NCBI GenBank assembly: GCA_023427085.1
Contig: JAEZBO010000024.1
Span: 1 to 10,724 of the forward strand
Reading direction: 5' to 3'
Length of the DNA stretch: 10,724 bases
Source: Pseudomonadota bacterium
GTDB lineage: Bacteria; Pseudomonadota; Gammaproteobacteria; Burkholderiales; Burkholderiaceae_B
Shown here: positions 1-6,607 of the stretch, piece after piece
How the letters are laid out: every line of letters starts with the position of its first letter
How positions within the stretch are numbered: position 1 is the stretch's first letter
Position numbers and translations under genes: made by a program
Notes under the pieces: model-generated
The model's database searches: none
What the model was told of the DNA's origin: nothing
What the model saw: only the letters and a program-made list of their open reading frames with translations

Positions 1-509
1 GGCTGCCGCTGCGCGCCGCCACGCTGCCCGCCGGACCGCCGCTGGCACTGGCCCACGGCCTGGACCCGGCCACGCTCAGCTGGCGTCGCCCCGGACCGCT
101 GCGGGTGGTGCTGGGCCCGCAACAGGACCGCTTCGAGGCCGACCAGATCGAACGGTTCCTGCAATCGGAATACCAGGTCCGGCCCGAGTCGGACCGTATG
201 GGCTATCGCCTGGCCGGCCCGGCGCTGCTCCATCGCGCCGGCCACGACATCGTCTCGGATGCGATCGCCCACGGCAGCATCCAGATACCCGGTGACGGGG
301 AACCCATCATCGCCTTCGTCGACCGCCAGACCACTGGCGGCTACCCGAAGATCGCCACCCTTTGCCGGATCGACCTGGCGCGCGCGGCTCAGCTCGCGCC
401 CGGCCGCTCCGTGCGCTTTCGCGCGCTCAGCGTCGAGCAGGCCGAAGACCTGTGGCTGCACGCGCGCTACACCCTGGATCGCATCCTGCGCACCCTCGTA
501 CCCGCCTGA
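1..509 (+). CDS. PxpC-like 5-oxoprolinase subunit C / biotin-dependent carboxyltransferase family protein (5' partial)
   Basis: The reading frame is open from base 3 and ends at TGA 507-509, giving 168 residues; the start lies outside the window. The motifs GPQQDRF, SDRMGYRLAGP, GSIQIPGDGEPI and DRQTTGGYPKIA are hallmarks of the C-terminal part of the KipA/PxpC (AHS2) family. In bacteria PxpA, PxpB and PxpC together open 5-oxoproline with ATP; related domains occur in urea amidolyase. Full-length members are near 300 residues, so roughly the first 130 are missing. Partner genes pxpB and pxpA would be expected further upstream but cannot be seen. The next gene starts 13 nt downstream, suggesting one operon. 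Family membership is firm; the actual substrate is not, because many members occur in operons unrelated to 5-oxoproline. Confidence 0.88.
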   Translation, partial: LPLRAATLPAGPPLALAHGLDPATLSWRRPGPLRVVLGPQQDRFEADQIERFLQSEYQVRPESDRMGYRLAGPALLHRAGHDIVSDAIAHGSIQIPGDGEPIIAFVDRQTTGGYPKIATLCRIDLARAAQLAPGRSVRFRALSVEQAEDLWLHARYTLDRILRTLVPA

Positions 510-522
510 CAAGGAAACCATC

Positions 523-1455
523 ATGACGCAAAAATTCGACGCCCAATCCAAAGGCGTCTACACCATTTCCGCCACGCCCTTCCTGGACAACGGCGAGCTC
601 GACCTGGACAGCGCCGACAGCCTGACCGATTTCTATCTGGAGAAAGGCGTCGACGGCATCACCATCCTGGGCGTGCTGGGCGAAGCCCCCAAGCTGACCG
701 AGCAGGAGTCGCTGGCCTTCATGCAGCGCGTGCTGCGCCGCGTCGACGGCAAGGTGCCGGTGGTGGTCGGCGCCAGCCACGTCAGCAACCTGCACGTGCA
801 GCGCATCGCGCGCCAGGCCATGGACGCCGGCGCGGCCGGCATCATGCTGGCGCCGGCGCCGGGCCTGAAGACCGACGAGCAGGTCTACCGCTACGTGGCC
901 TCGGTGCTCGAGCCGATCTCGGACATCCCGGTCTGCTACCAGGACTACCCGCAATCGACCACCGTGTGGACCTCGCTGGCCACGCTCAACCGGCTGGTCG
1001 ACGACTTCCCGCAGATCGTCATGCTCAAGCATGAAGAGTTCCCCGGCCTGCGCAAGATCACGCAGCTGCGCGAGCAGGCGCAGAACGACGGCCGCCGCCG
1101 CATCAGCGTGCTGGTCGGCAACAACGGCCTGTACATCCCGCAGGAAATGCGCCGCGGCGCCGACGGCATGATGACCGGTTTCTCGTTCCCCGAGATGCTG
1201 GTGGGCGTGCACCGCCTGTTCGACGCCGGCAAGCCGGAAGAAGCCGAAGACCTGTTCGACGCCTACCTGCCGCTGCTCAAGCACGAGTACCAGTTCGGCG
1301 TCAGCCTGGCGATCCGCAAGGAAGTGCTGCGCCGCCGCGGCGCGATCCGCTGCGCCGCCACCCGCAAGCCCGGCCCGGCGATGGACAAGGCCGACATGGC
1401 CGAACTGGACAACCTGCTGGCCCGCCAGGAAAAGCGCCTGGCCAAGCTCGGCTGA
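523..1455 (+). CDS. DapA-superfamily aldolase/lyase (dihydrodipicolinate synthase family protein)
   Basis: A 310-residue protein of the class I (Schiff-base) aldolase TIM-barrel family. ATG 523 is chosen because AAGGAA at 511-516 sits 6 nt before it and the family N-terminus (KGVYTISATPF) begins at residue 10; the frame remains open upstream but that part is a shadow of the pxpC-like gene. The Schiff-base lysine is Lys169 (IVMLKHEE) and the strand-5 tyrosine is Tyr139 (CYQDYP). Several residues needed by true DapA are changed: the GTTGE loop is GVLGE (50-54), the TPYYN segment with the relay tyrosine is APAPG (110-114), and the arginine after YNVP is absent (YQDYPQST). So it is unlikely to make dihydrodipicolinate; an aldolase, deaminase or dehydratase acting on a 2-oxo acid is more likely. 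It lies between a PxpC-like gene and an SDR in a tight + strand operon. Confidence 0.9.
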   Translation: MTQKFDAQSKGVYTISATPFLDNGELDLDSADSLTDFYLEKGVDGITILGVLGEAPKLTEQESLAFMQRVLRRVDGKVPVVVGASHVSNLHVQRIARQAMDAGAAGIMLAPAPGLKTDEQVYRYVASVLEPISDIPVCYQDYPQSTTVWTSLATLNRLVDDFPQIVMLKHEEFPGLRKITQLREQAQNDGRRRISVLVGNNGLYIPQEMRRGADGMMTGFSFPEMLVGVHRLFDAGKPEEAEDLFDAYLPLLKHEYQFGVSLAIRKEVLRRRGAIRCAATRKPGPAMDKADMAELDNLLARQEKRLAKLG

Positions 1456-1478
1456 ATCGACACACGGAAGACACACTC

Positions 1479-2264
1479 ATGGATCTAGGTATTTCTGGAA
1501 AGACCGCGCTGGTGCTGGGCGCCGGCGGCGGCCTGGGCTCGGCGATCGCCCAGTCGCTGGCGCGCGAGGGAGTGCGCGTGGCGGCCTGCGACATCGACGC
1601 CAACGCGCTGGCGCGGACCGTCGACGGCATCGCGCAGGCCGGCGGACAGGCCCGGCCCTACGTGCTGGACCTGGCGCGCGCCGATCAGTTCGAGCCGCTG
1701 CTGGGCCGCGTGCGCGACGAACTGAGCGCGCCGGCCATCCTGGTCAACAACACCGGCGGGCCGCCCCCCACCACCGCGGCCGGCGTGGCCGCCGAACAGT
1801 GGCGGCGCCAGTTCGAGGCCATGGTGGTGTCGGTGATCCAGCTGACCGACCTGGTGCTGCCGGCGATGCGCGAGGCCGGCTGGGGCCGCATCATCACCAG
1901 CACCTCGTCGGGCGTGGTGTCGCCGATCCCGAACCTGGGCATGTCCAATGCCCTGCGGCTGTCGCTGGTGGGCTGGTCCAAGACGCTGGCGGCCGAGGTG
2001 GCCCCGCAGGGCGTGACCGCCAACATCGTGCTGCCCGGCCGCATCATGACCGGCCGCATCCAGCAGCTGGACGAGGCGCGCGCGCAGCGCGAGGGCAAGA
2101 GCGTCGAGCAGGTGCGCCAGGCCAGCACGCAGAGCATCCCGGCGCGCCGCTACGGCCGGCCGGACGAGTACGGCGACACGGTGGCGTTCCTGGCCAGCGA
2201 GCAGGCCTCGTACATTACCGGTTCGGTCATCCGCGTGGACGGCGGCCTGATCGCCAGCATCTGA
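1479..2264 (+). CDS. Atypical short-chain dehydrogenase/reductase (FabG-like fold, non-canonical active site)
   Basis: A 261-residue SDR-fold protein. The nucleotide-binding loop is visible (GAGGGLG, 14-20), as are the NNTGGPP strand (90-96, counterpart of NNAG), the serine-rich segment STSS (141-144), PGRI (186-189) and the C-terminal ITGSVIRVDGG. The usual YxxxK catalytic pair is missing: the aligned segment is PNLGMSNALR (151-160), placing Ser156 and Arg160 where Tyr and Lys normally stand. This resembles a known subgroup of beta-ketoacyl-reductase-like SDRs that lack a perfect tetrad, so oxidoreductase activity should not be assumed. ATG 1479 is preceded by GGAAG at 1466-1470 (8 nt spacing). 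It is 23 nt after the aldolase gene and 7 nt before the deacylase gene, hence co-transcribed. Confidence 0.9.
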   Translation: MDLGISGKTALVLGAGGGLGSAIAQSLAREGVRVAACDIDANALARTVDGIAQAGGQARPYVLDLARADQFEPLLGRVRDELSAPAILVNNTGGPPPTTAAGVAAEQWRRQFEAMVVSVIQLTDLVLPAMREAGWGRIITSTSSGVVSPIPNLGMSNALRLSLVGWSKTLAAEVAPQGVTANIVLPGRIMTGRIQQLDEARAQREGKSVEQVRQASTQSIPARRYGRPDEYGDTVAFLASEQASYITGSVIRVDGGLIASI

Positions 2265-2271
2265 GGGCGCC

Positions 2272-3717
2272 ATGAAAGACTATGACCTGGTGCTGCGCAA
2301 CGCCAGCATCCTGGACGGCAGCGGCAAGCCGCGCTACGACGGCGACATCGCCGTGACGGGCGAACGCATCGCCGCGCTGGGCGATCTGGGCCCGGCGCGC
2401 GGCCGCGACGAGATCGACCTGCACGGGCTGGCGGTGGCGCCCGGCTTCATCGATGTGCATACCCACGACGACCGGGCCCTGCTGAGCTCGCCGGCCATGC
2501 TGCCCAAGCTCACGCAGGGGGTCACCACCGTCGTGACCGGCAACTGCGGCATCAGCCTGGCGCCGCTGTCCAAGGCACACGCGGTACCGCCGCTGGACCT
2601 GGTGGCCGAGGCCGGCGGCGCGCGCTACGCGCGCTTCGCCGACTACATCGCGGCGCTGCGCACCGCCGGCATCGCGGTCAACGCGCTGCCGCTGGTGGGG
2701 CACACCACCCTGCGCGCCGAGGTCATGCAGGATCTGCAACGCCCGGCCAACGAGGCCGAGATCGCCGCGATGCGCGAGCACGTCGACGTGGCGATGCGTG
2801 CCGGTGCGTGGGGCCTGTCGACCGGCACCTTCTATCCGCCGGCCCGCGAGGCACCGACCGCGGAAATCGTCGCGGTCGGCGAGCCGCTCAAGCGTTACGG
2901 CGGCGTGTTCGCCACGCACATGCGCAACGAAGCCGAAAAGGTCATGGACTCGCTCGACGAGACCTTCCTGATCGGCCGTGAACTGGGTGTGCGCGTGATC
3001 ATCTCGCACCACAAGCTGGCCGGGCTGTGCAACCACGGCCGCTCGGTGCAGACGCTGGCGCGCATCGCCCAGGCCATGGAAAGCCAGCCGGTGGGCCTGG
3101 ACTGCTATCCCTACAACGCCTCGTCGACGATGCTGCACCCGGACCTGATCGACCGCGCCAGCAGCGTGCTGGTGGCGTGGTCCACGCCGCATCCGGAATT
3201 CGCCGGTCAGGAACTGGCGGCGGTGGCCGAGCAGATGGGCTGCGACGCCAAGACCGCGGCGATCCGGCTGGCGCCGGCCGGGGCGATCTACTTCATCATG
3301 GACGAAGCGGACGTGCGGCGCATCCTGGCTTTCCCGCCGACCATGATCGGCTCGGACGGCCTGCCGCACGACGCGCATCCGCATCCACGGCTGTGGGGCG
3401 CGTTTCCGCGCGTGCTCGGGCACTACTGCCGCGAGACCTCGCTGTTTGCGCTGGAGCAGGCGGTGCACAAGATGTCGGGTCTGCCGGCCGGGCAATTCGG
3501 CCTGCAGCAACGCGGCCTGCTGGCGCCCGATCATTACGCCGACCTGGTGGTGTTCGATCCCGACACCGTCATCGACAGCGCCAGCTTCGCGCAGCCGGCC
3601 ACGCCGGCGGCCGGCATCCGGCGCGTCTACGTCAACGGCCAGCTGGCGCTGGACGAGCAAGGCGCGCGGCCGGTGCGCGCGGGACGGGTGCTGGACGGAC
3701 CGGCTGCCCGGGGCTGA
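2272..3717 (+). CDS. D-aminoacylase (N-acyl-D-amino-acid deacylase), amidohydrolase superfamily
   Basis: A 481-residue cytoplasmic metal hydrolase expected to release D-amino acids from N-acyl-D-amino acids. Structure: N-terminal small beta domain (1-55), TIM-barrel domain from APGFIDVHTHDD (57-67), and the C-terminal beta strands LLAPDHYADLVVFDPDTV. Metal and catalytic residues are His63 and His65 (HTH), Cys92 (GNCGIS), His216 (THMRNE), His246 (ISHHK) and Asp362 (GSDGLPHD). Compared with the Alcaligenes faecalis enzyme as I recall it (H67, H69, C96, H220, H250, D366), each is offset by exactly four, so the whole active-site scaffold is conserved without internal gaps. The SD GAGGG (2263-2267) overlaps the SDR stop codon, indicating translational linkage. 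It is the last gene of the operon. N-acyl-D-glutamate or N-acyl-D-aspartate preference cannot be read from the sequence. Confidence 0.93.
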   Translation: MKDYDLVLRNASILDGSGKPRYDGDIAVTGERIAALGDLGPARGRDEIDLHGLAVAPGFIDVHTHDDRALLSSPAMLPKLTQGVTTVVTGNCGISLAPLSKAHAVPPLDLVAEAGGARYARFADYIAALRTAGIAVNALPLVGHTTLRAEVMQDLQRPANEAEIAAMREHVDVAMRAGAWGLSTGTFYPPAREAPTAEIVAVGEPLKRYGGVFATHMRNEAEKVMDSLDETFLIGRELGVRVIISHHKLAGLCNHGRSVQTLARIAQAMESQPVGLDCYPYNASSTMLHPDLIDRASSVLVAWSTPHPEFAGQELAAVAEQMGCDAKTAAIRLAPAGAIYFIMDEADVRRILAFPPTMIGSDGLPHDAHPHPRLWGAFPRVLGHYCRETSLFALEQAVHKMSGLPAGQFGLQQRGLLAPDHYADLVVFDPDTVIDSASFAQPATPAAGIRRVYVNGQLALDEQGARPVRAGRVLDGPAARG

Positions 3718-3720
3718 GCC

Positions 3721-3760
3721 CAAAACAGAAGGGGCCGGCATCCCCGCGGATGCCGGCCCC
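3721..3760 (-). terminator. Rho-independent terminator of the ect operon
   Basis: A perfect 13-bp stem (3731-3743 with 3748-3760) closes a 4-nt loop (ccgc). Read on the - strand, the stem is followed by TTCTGTTTTG (complement of 3721-3730), a U-rich tail, so it fits the end of the ectD transcript 45 nt after the ectD stop. On the + strand the stem follows the D-aminoacylase stop by 13 nt but has a GC-rich flank rather than a T tract, so termination of the + operon here is less certain. Confidence 0.85.
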
Positions 3761-3805
3761 CGGGTCGGGCCGGACTGCAGACCCTACCCTGAGGGAACCA
3801 TTGCG

Positions 3806-4729
3806 TCAGCTCACGGCCTTGAGCTTGTCCAGCGGCGTGAGGGCCGAGAACGCCTTGCGGGTGGCGATGTGCTCGGGCCGCGGTGCCAAGCCGTACTTGG
3901 GCGGATTCAGCGTGTTCTCCATGCTGTTGTAGACCATGAAGACATTGGCGCGCGGCCACGGCGAAATATTGCTGTTCGAGCCATGCATGGTGTTGCAGTC
4001 GAAGAACACCACCGAGCCGGCCTTGGCCGTCATCGCACGGATACCGCCCTGCTCGGCCAGCAGCTGCAGGCTGACCGGATCCGGTACGCCGTACTCCTGC
4101 TTCTTGAGCGACTTCTTGTAGTGATTGTCGGGGGTTTCGCCGACGCACGAGATGAACTGCTGGTGCGAACCGGGCACCAGCATCAGCGGGCCATTGCACT
4201 CGTTGTTGTCGGTCAGCAGCACCGAGCAGCTGAGCGCGCGCATGTTGGGCATGCCGTCCTCGACGTGCCAGGTCTCGAAGTCCGAGTGCCAGTAGAACTC
4301 CTTGCCCTTGAAGCCGGGCTTGAGGTTGGCACGCGACTGATGCATGTAGACCTCCGAGCCCAGGATCTGGCGCGCCACATGGATCAGGCGCGGGTCACGC
4401 GCAAGTTTCATCATCACCGGGCTGAGCACGTGCACCATGAAGATCGAGCGCACCGCGTCGCTGTTGGGCTCGGTGATGGCTTCCTCGCGGCGCACGATGG
4501 CCGGGTCGCGCGTCATGCGCTCGACCTCGGTGGTCAGCGCCTTGATCTCTTCATCCGAAAACACGTTCTCGAGCAGCAGGAAACCATTGCTCTCGTAAGA
4601 CGAGACCTGGTCCTGGCTCAGTGCGTCGGCATAGGTTCCACCTTCGTACACCACCGGATCCTGGCGGGCAATGATGGCCGATCCTCGGTCGGTGCGCGAC
4701 GCGTAGATGTCCTTTGCGGGGGTAATCAT
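3806..4729 (-). CDS. ectD: Ectoine hydroxylase
   Basis: A 307-residue Fe(II)/2-oxoglutarate-dependent dioxygenase that converts ectoine to 5S-hydroxyectoine using O2. The EctD signature FYWHSDFETWHVEDGMP occupies 145-161. Iron ligands are His148, Asp150 (HSD) and His249 (NTMHGS); Arg260 (SPWPRANVF) fits the 2-oxoglutarate-binding arginine. The length is typical of the family. The frame stays open for 52 codons upstream, but ATG 4729 is chosen because a perfect AGGAGG lies 5 nt before it and because the EctD N-terminus (MITPAKDIYASR) starts there. It is the last gene of the ect operon, 71 nt after ectC, with a strong hairpin in that gap. Its presence means the cell makes hydroxyectoine as well as ectoine, a heat- and desiccation-protective solute. 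Confidence 0.97.
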   Translation of the reverse strand: MITPAKDIYASRTDRGSAIIARQDPVVYEGGTYADALSQDQVSSYESNGFLLLENVFSDEEIKALTTEVERMTRDPAIVRREEAITEPNSDAVRSIFMVHVLSPVMMKLARDPRLIHVARQILGSEVYMHQSRANLKPGFKGKEFYWHSDFETWHVEDGMPNMRALSCSVLLTDNNECNGPLMLVPGSHQQFISCVGETPDNHYKKSLKKQEYGVPDPVSLQLLAEQGGIRAMTAKAGSVVFFDCNTMHGSNSNISPWPRANVFMVYNSMENTLNPPKYGLAPRPEHIATRKAFSALTPLDKLKAVS

Positions 4730-4734
4730 TCGGT

Positions 4735-4740
4735 CCTCCT
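4735..4740 (-). promoter_or_regulatory. Shine-Dalgarno sequence of ectD
   Basis: AGGAGG on the - strand, a full match to the anti-SD consensus with 5-nt spacing to ATG 4729. It decides the ectD start against the longer open frame that runs into ectC, and is the strongest ribosome site in the operon. Confidence 0.85.
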
Positions 4741-4753
4741 GTTCGGTCTTGCG

Positions 4754-4785
4754 CGGGGCGCGGCCGGCGAGCCGGCAGTGCCCCG
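4754..4785 (-). promoter_or_regulatory. Intercistronic hairpin between ectC and ectD
   Basis: In the - strand RNA an outer 6-bp stem (CGGGGC with GCCCCG; bases 4780-4785 and 4754-4759) encloses an inner 5-bp stem (GCCGG with CCGGC; 4772-4776 and 4763-4767) with a CUCG tetraloop. No U tract follows, so it is not a classical terminator. It lies 13 nt upstream of the ectD SD and could act as an RNA-stability or processing element that sets ectD expression relative to ectC. The function is inferred. Confidence 0.55.
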
Positions 4786-4800
4786 GTGAAATGGCGTCTA

Positions 4801-5199
4801 TCAGGCAGCCTGGTCCTGTTCGAGCGGGTACACACCCTTCTCGTCGTGGACTTCCAGGCCGGTCAGCGGCGGGTTGAACACGCACAGCACGCGGCAGGCC
4901 TGCTTGCCGCCACGCAGCCAGTGCTCGTCGTTCTTGTCCAGCGCGTAGACCACGCCCGGCTCGAGCTTGTACTTCTTGCCGTCGGCGATGGTTTCGATCT
5001 CGCCATCGCCCTCGACGACCCAGACGGCCTCGAGGTGGTTCTGGTAATGGATGTGGGTTTCGGTCCCCGGGAAGATCACCGTCTCGTGGAAGGAAAAGCC
5101 CATGCCGTCCTTCTTGAGCAGCACGCGGCGGCTCAGCCAGTTGTCGGTCTTGACCTCATCCTTGGTGCCAATCACATCCTTGACATTGCGTACGATCAT
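4801..5199 (-). CDS. ectC: L-ectoine synthase
   Basis: A 132-residue cupin enzyme that cyclises N-gamma-acetyl-L-2,4-diaminobutyrate to ectoine with loss of water. The family pattern is intact: N20-W21-S23-R24-R25, FSFHET, the cupin segment THIHYQNHLEAVWVVEGDGEI (49-69) and the second half YALDKNDEHWLR. The metal-binding residues expected for EctC fall at Glu57, Tyr85 and His93. Start ATG 5199 overlaps the ectB stop by 4 nt (ATGA), and GGAGGT at 5208-5213 inside the ectB 3' end gives 8-nt spacing. The overlap implies translational coupling to ectB. Length is normal for the family. Confidence 0.97.
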   Translation of the reverse strand: MIVRNVKDVIGTKDEVKTDNWLSRRVLLKKDGMGFSFHETVIFPGTETHIHYQNHLEAVWVVEGDGEIETIADGKKYKLEPGVVYALDKNDEHWLRGGKQACRVLCVFNPPLTGLEVHDEKGVYPLEQDQAA

Positions 5200-6503
5200 C
5201 GACGGTTACCTCCAAATTTCAGGACACGGGCGCCATCGCCTTGCTCGGCCAGCACCTGCGCGACACTGCGCTCGATGACGTCCAGGCCGCGGGCCAGCAG
5301 ATCGTCCTCGATGGTCAGCGCGGGCAGCAGCTTGAGCACTTCGTCATTGGCGCCCGAGGTTTCAATGACGACGCCTTGCGAGAACGCCTTCTGAGCGATC
5401 TTGTTGGCGAGCGAGTGATCCGACTGGGTCACCAGACCCTGGATCAGGCCGCGGCCACGCACCGACAGGCCGGCGGCGGGATAGCTGTGCACCAGGTTCT
5501 CGAGCCAGTCACGCACCGTGCGCTCCTTGCGCTCGATCTCGGTGGTGAAGGCATCATCGGCCCAGTAGTGGTTCAGTGCGGCGGTAGCGGTCACGAAAGC
5601 CAGGTTGTTGCCGCGGAAGGTGCCGCTGTGCGCACCGGGCTTCCAGATGTCGAGCTCGGGCTTCATCAGCACCAGCGACATCGGCAGGCCATAGCCGGAC
5701 AGCGACTTGGACAGCGTGATGATGTCGGGCTGGATGCCGGCCGTCTCGAAGCTGAAGAACTTGCCGGTCCGGCCGCAACCCACTTGGATGTCGTCGACGA
5801 TCAGCAACATGTCGTGGCGCTTGCACAGCTTGTCGAGTTCCTTGAGCCAGCGCAGCGTGGCGACGTTGACACCGCCCTCGCCTTGCACCGTCTCCACGAT
5901 CACCGCAGCCGGCTTGTCCATGCCGCTGCTGGGGTCATCGAGCATGCGCTCCAGATAGGCGATGGTGTCGACATCCGGGCCGAAATAACCGTCGTACGGC
6001 ATGAAGGTGGTGTTGCCGAGCGCCACGCCCGCGGCGTCGCGGAACTTGGCGTTGGCGGTGGCCGACAGCGAACCGCCGCTCACGCCGTGAAAGCCGTGCG
6101 TGAACGAAATGATGTTGGGGCGACCCTTGACCTGGCGCGCGATCTTCAGCGCGGCTTCGACGGCGTTGGTGCCGGTCGGGCCGGTGAACTGCAGCGTGTA
6201 TTCCCACTTGCGCGGCTTGAGCAGCACGCGGTCGACGGTTTCAAGGAATTCCTTCTTGGCGCTGGTGGCCATGTCCAGGCCGTGGACCACGCCATCGGCA
6301 TGCAGGTACTCGACCAGCTTTTCCTTGAACAGCGGATTGTTGTGGCCATAGTTCAGCGTGCCCGCGCCGCTGAAGAAATCGATGTACTCGGAGCGGTCCT
6401 CGTCGATCAGCACGGAGCCTTTCGCCTGGTTGAAGATCACCGGAAACGACCGAATGTAGCCTCGAACTTCGGATTCCATGCGGTCAAAAATTTTCAGGTC
6501 CAT
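5196..6503 (-). CDS. ectB: L-2,4-diaminobutyrate-2-oxoglutarate transaminase
   Basis: A 435-residue class III (ornithine-type) PLP aminotransferase that transfers an amino group from glutamate to L-aspartate-4-semialdehyde, the first committed step to ectoine. The PLP Schiff-base lysine is Lys266 (TLSKSLSGYG), the pyridine-N aspartate is in IVDDIQVGCGRTGK (235-248), and the phosphate-binding loop is FTGPTGTNAVEAALK (106-120). The frame is open to 6815, but ATG 6503 is chosen because MDLKIFDRMESEVRGYIRSFP is the conserved EctB N-terminus and GGGAG lies 6 nt upstream. It follows ectA after a 104-nt gap and overlaps ectC by 4 nt. The precursor semialdehyde would come from aspartokinase and Asd encoded elsewhere. 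Confidence 0.97.
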   Translation of the reverse strand: MDLKIFDRMESEVRGYIRSFPVIFNQAKGSVLIDEDRSEYIDFFSGAGTLNYGHNNPLFKEKLVEYLHADGVVHGLDMATSAKKEFLETVDRVLLKPRKWEYTLQFTGPTGTNAVEAALKIARQVKGRPNIISFTHGFHGVSGGSLSATANAKFRDAAGVALGNTTFMPYDGYFGPDVDTIAYLERMLDDPSSGMDKPAAVIVETVQGEGGVNVATLRWLKELDKLCKRHDMLLIVDDIQVGCGRTGKFFSFETAGIQPDIITLSKSLSGYGLPMSLVLMKPELDIWKPGAHSGTFRGNNLAFVTATAALNHYWADDAFTTEIERKERTVRDWLENLVHSYPAAGLSVRGRGLIQGLVTQSDHSLANKIAQKAFSQGVVIETSGANDEVLKLLPALTIEDDLLARGLDVIERSVAQVLAEQGDGARVLKFGGNRR

Positions 6504-6509
6504 ATCTTT

Positions 6510-6514
6510 CTCCC
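6510..6514 (-). promoter_or_regulatory. Shine-Dalgarno sequence of ectB
   Basis: GGGAG within a purine-rich run (AGAGAGGGAGAAAG) on the - strand, 6 nt before ATG 6503. It supports this start over in-frame upstream codons, which lack such a site. Confidence 0.7.
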
Positions 6515-6524
6515 TCTCTGTTGT

Positions 6525-6538
6525 AGAACTTGCGTTCT
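6525..6538 (-). repeat. Small inverted repeat in the ectA-ectB gap
   Basis: AGAAC-4 nt-GTTCT forms a 5-bp stem shortly upstream of the ectB SD. The remaining gap (6504-6607) also holds a GTTAAC palindrome but no convincing promoter. The stem is short and could be chance; at most it might influence ectB translation or RNA processing. Confidence 0.3.
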
Positions 6539-6607
6539 GGGGAACCGTCGTTAACGGAATGCCGGATCCAGCGCGGGCAGGAAACGGCGGACGGTCCCGG
6601 TTCGTGG

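Noticed and set aside
259..522. N-terminal extension of the aldolase frame
   Set aside because: Overlaps the pxpC-like gene, is not family-like, and ATG 523 has a good SD.
427..1476. 349-codon - strand frame opposite the aldolase gene
   Set aside because: Low-complexity shadow translation, no ribosome site, overlaps two well-supported + genes.
2227..3741. 504-codon open frame on the - strand opposite the D-aminoacylase gene
   Set aside because: Composition is a typical GC-rich antisense shadow (Arg, Ala, Gly, His, Gln rich) with no known motif, while the + strand protein is a full D-aminoacylase.
3721..3760. REP-like or mobile repeat between the convergent operons
   Set aside because: Single copy in the window with a U-rich tail at the end of ectD; a terminator explains it.
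3446..4789. 447-codon + frame running from the D-aminoacylase gene across the terminator into ectD
   Set aside because: It crosses a strong hairpin terminator and is a frame-shifted and antisense translation of two recognised genes.
5241..6554. 437-codon open frame on the + strand opposite ectB
   Set aside because: Antisense shadow; ectB on the - strand has all class III aminotransferase motifs.
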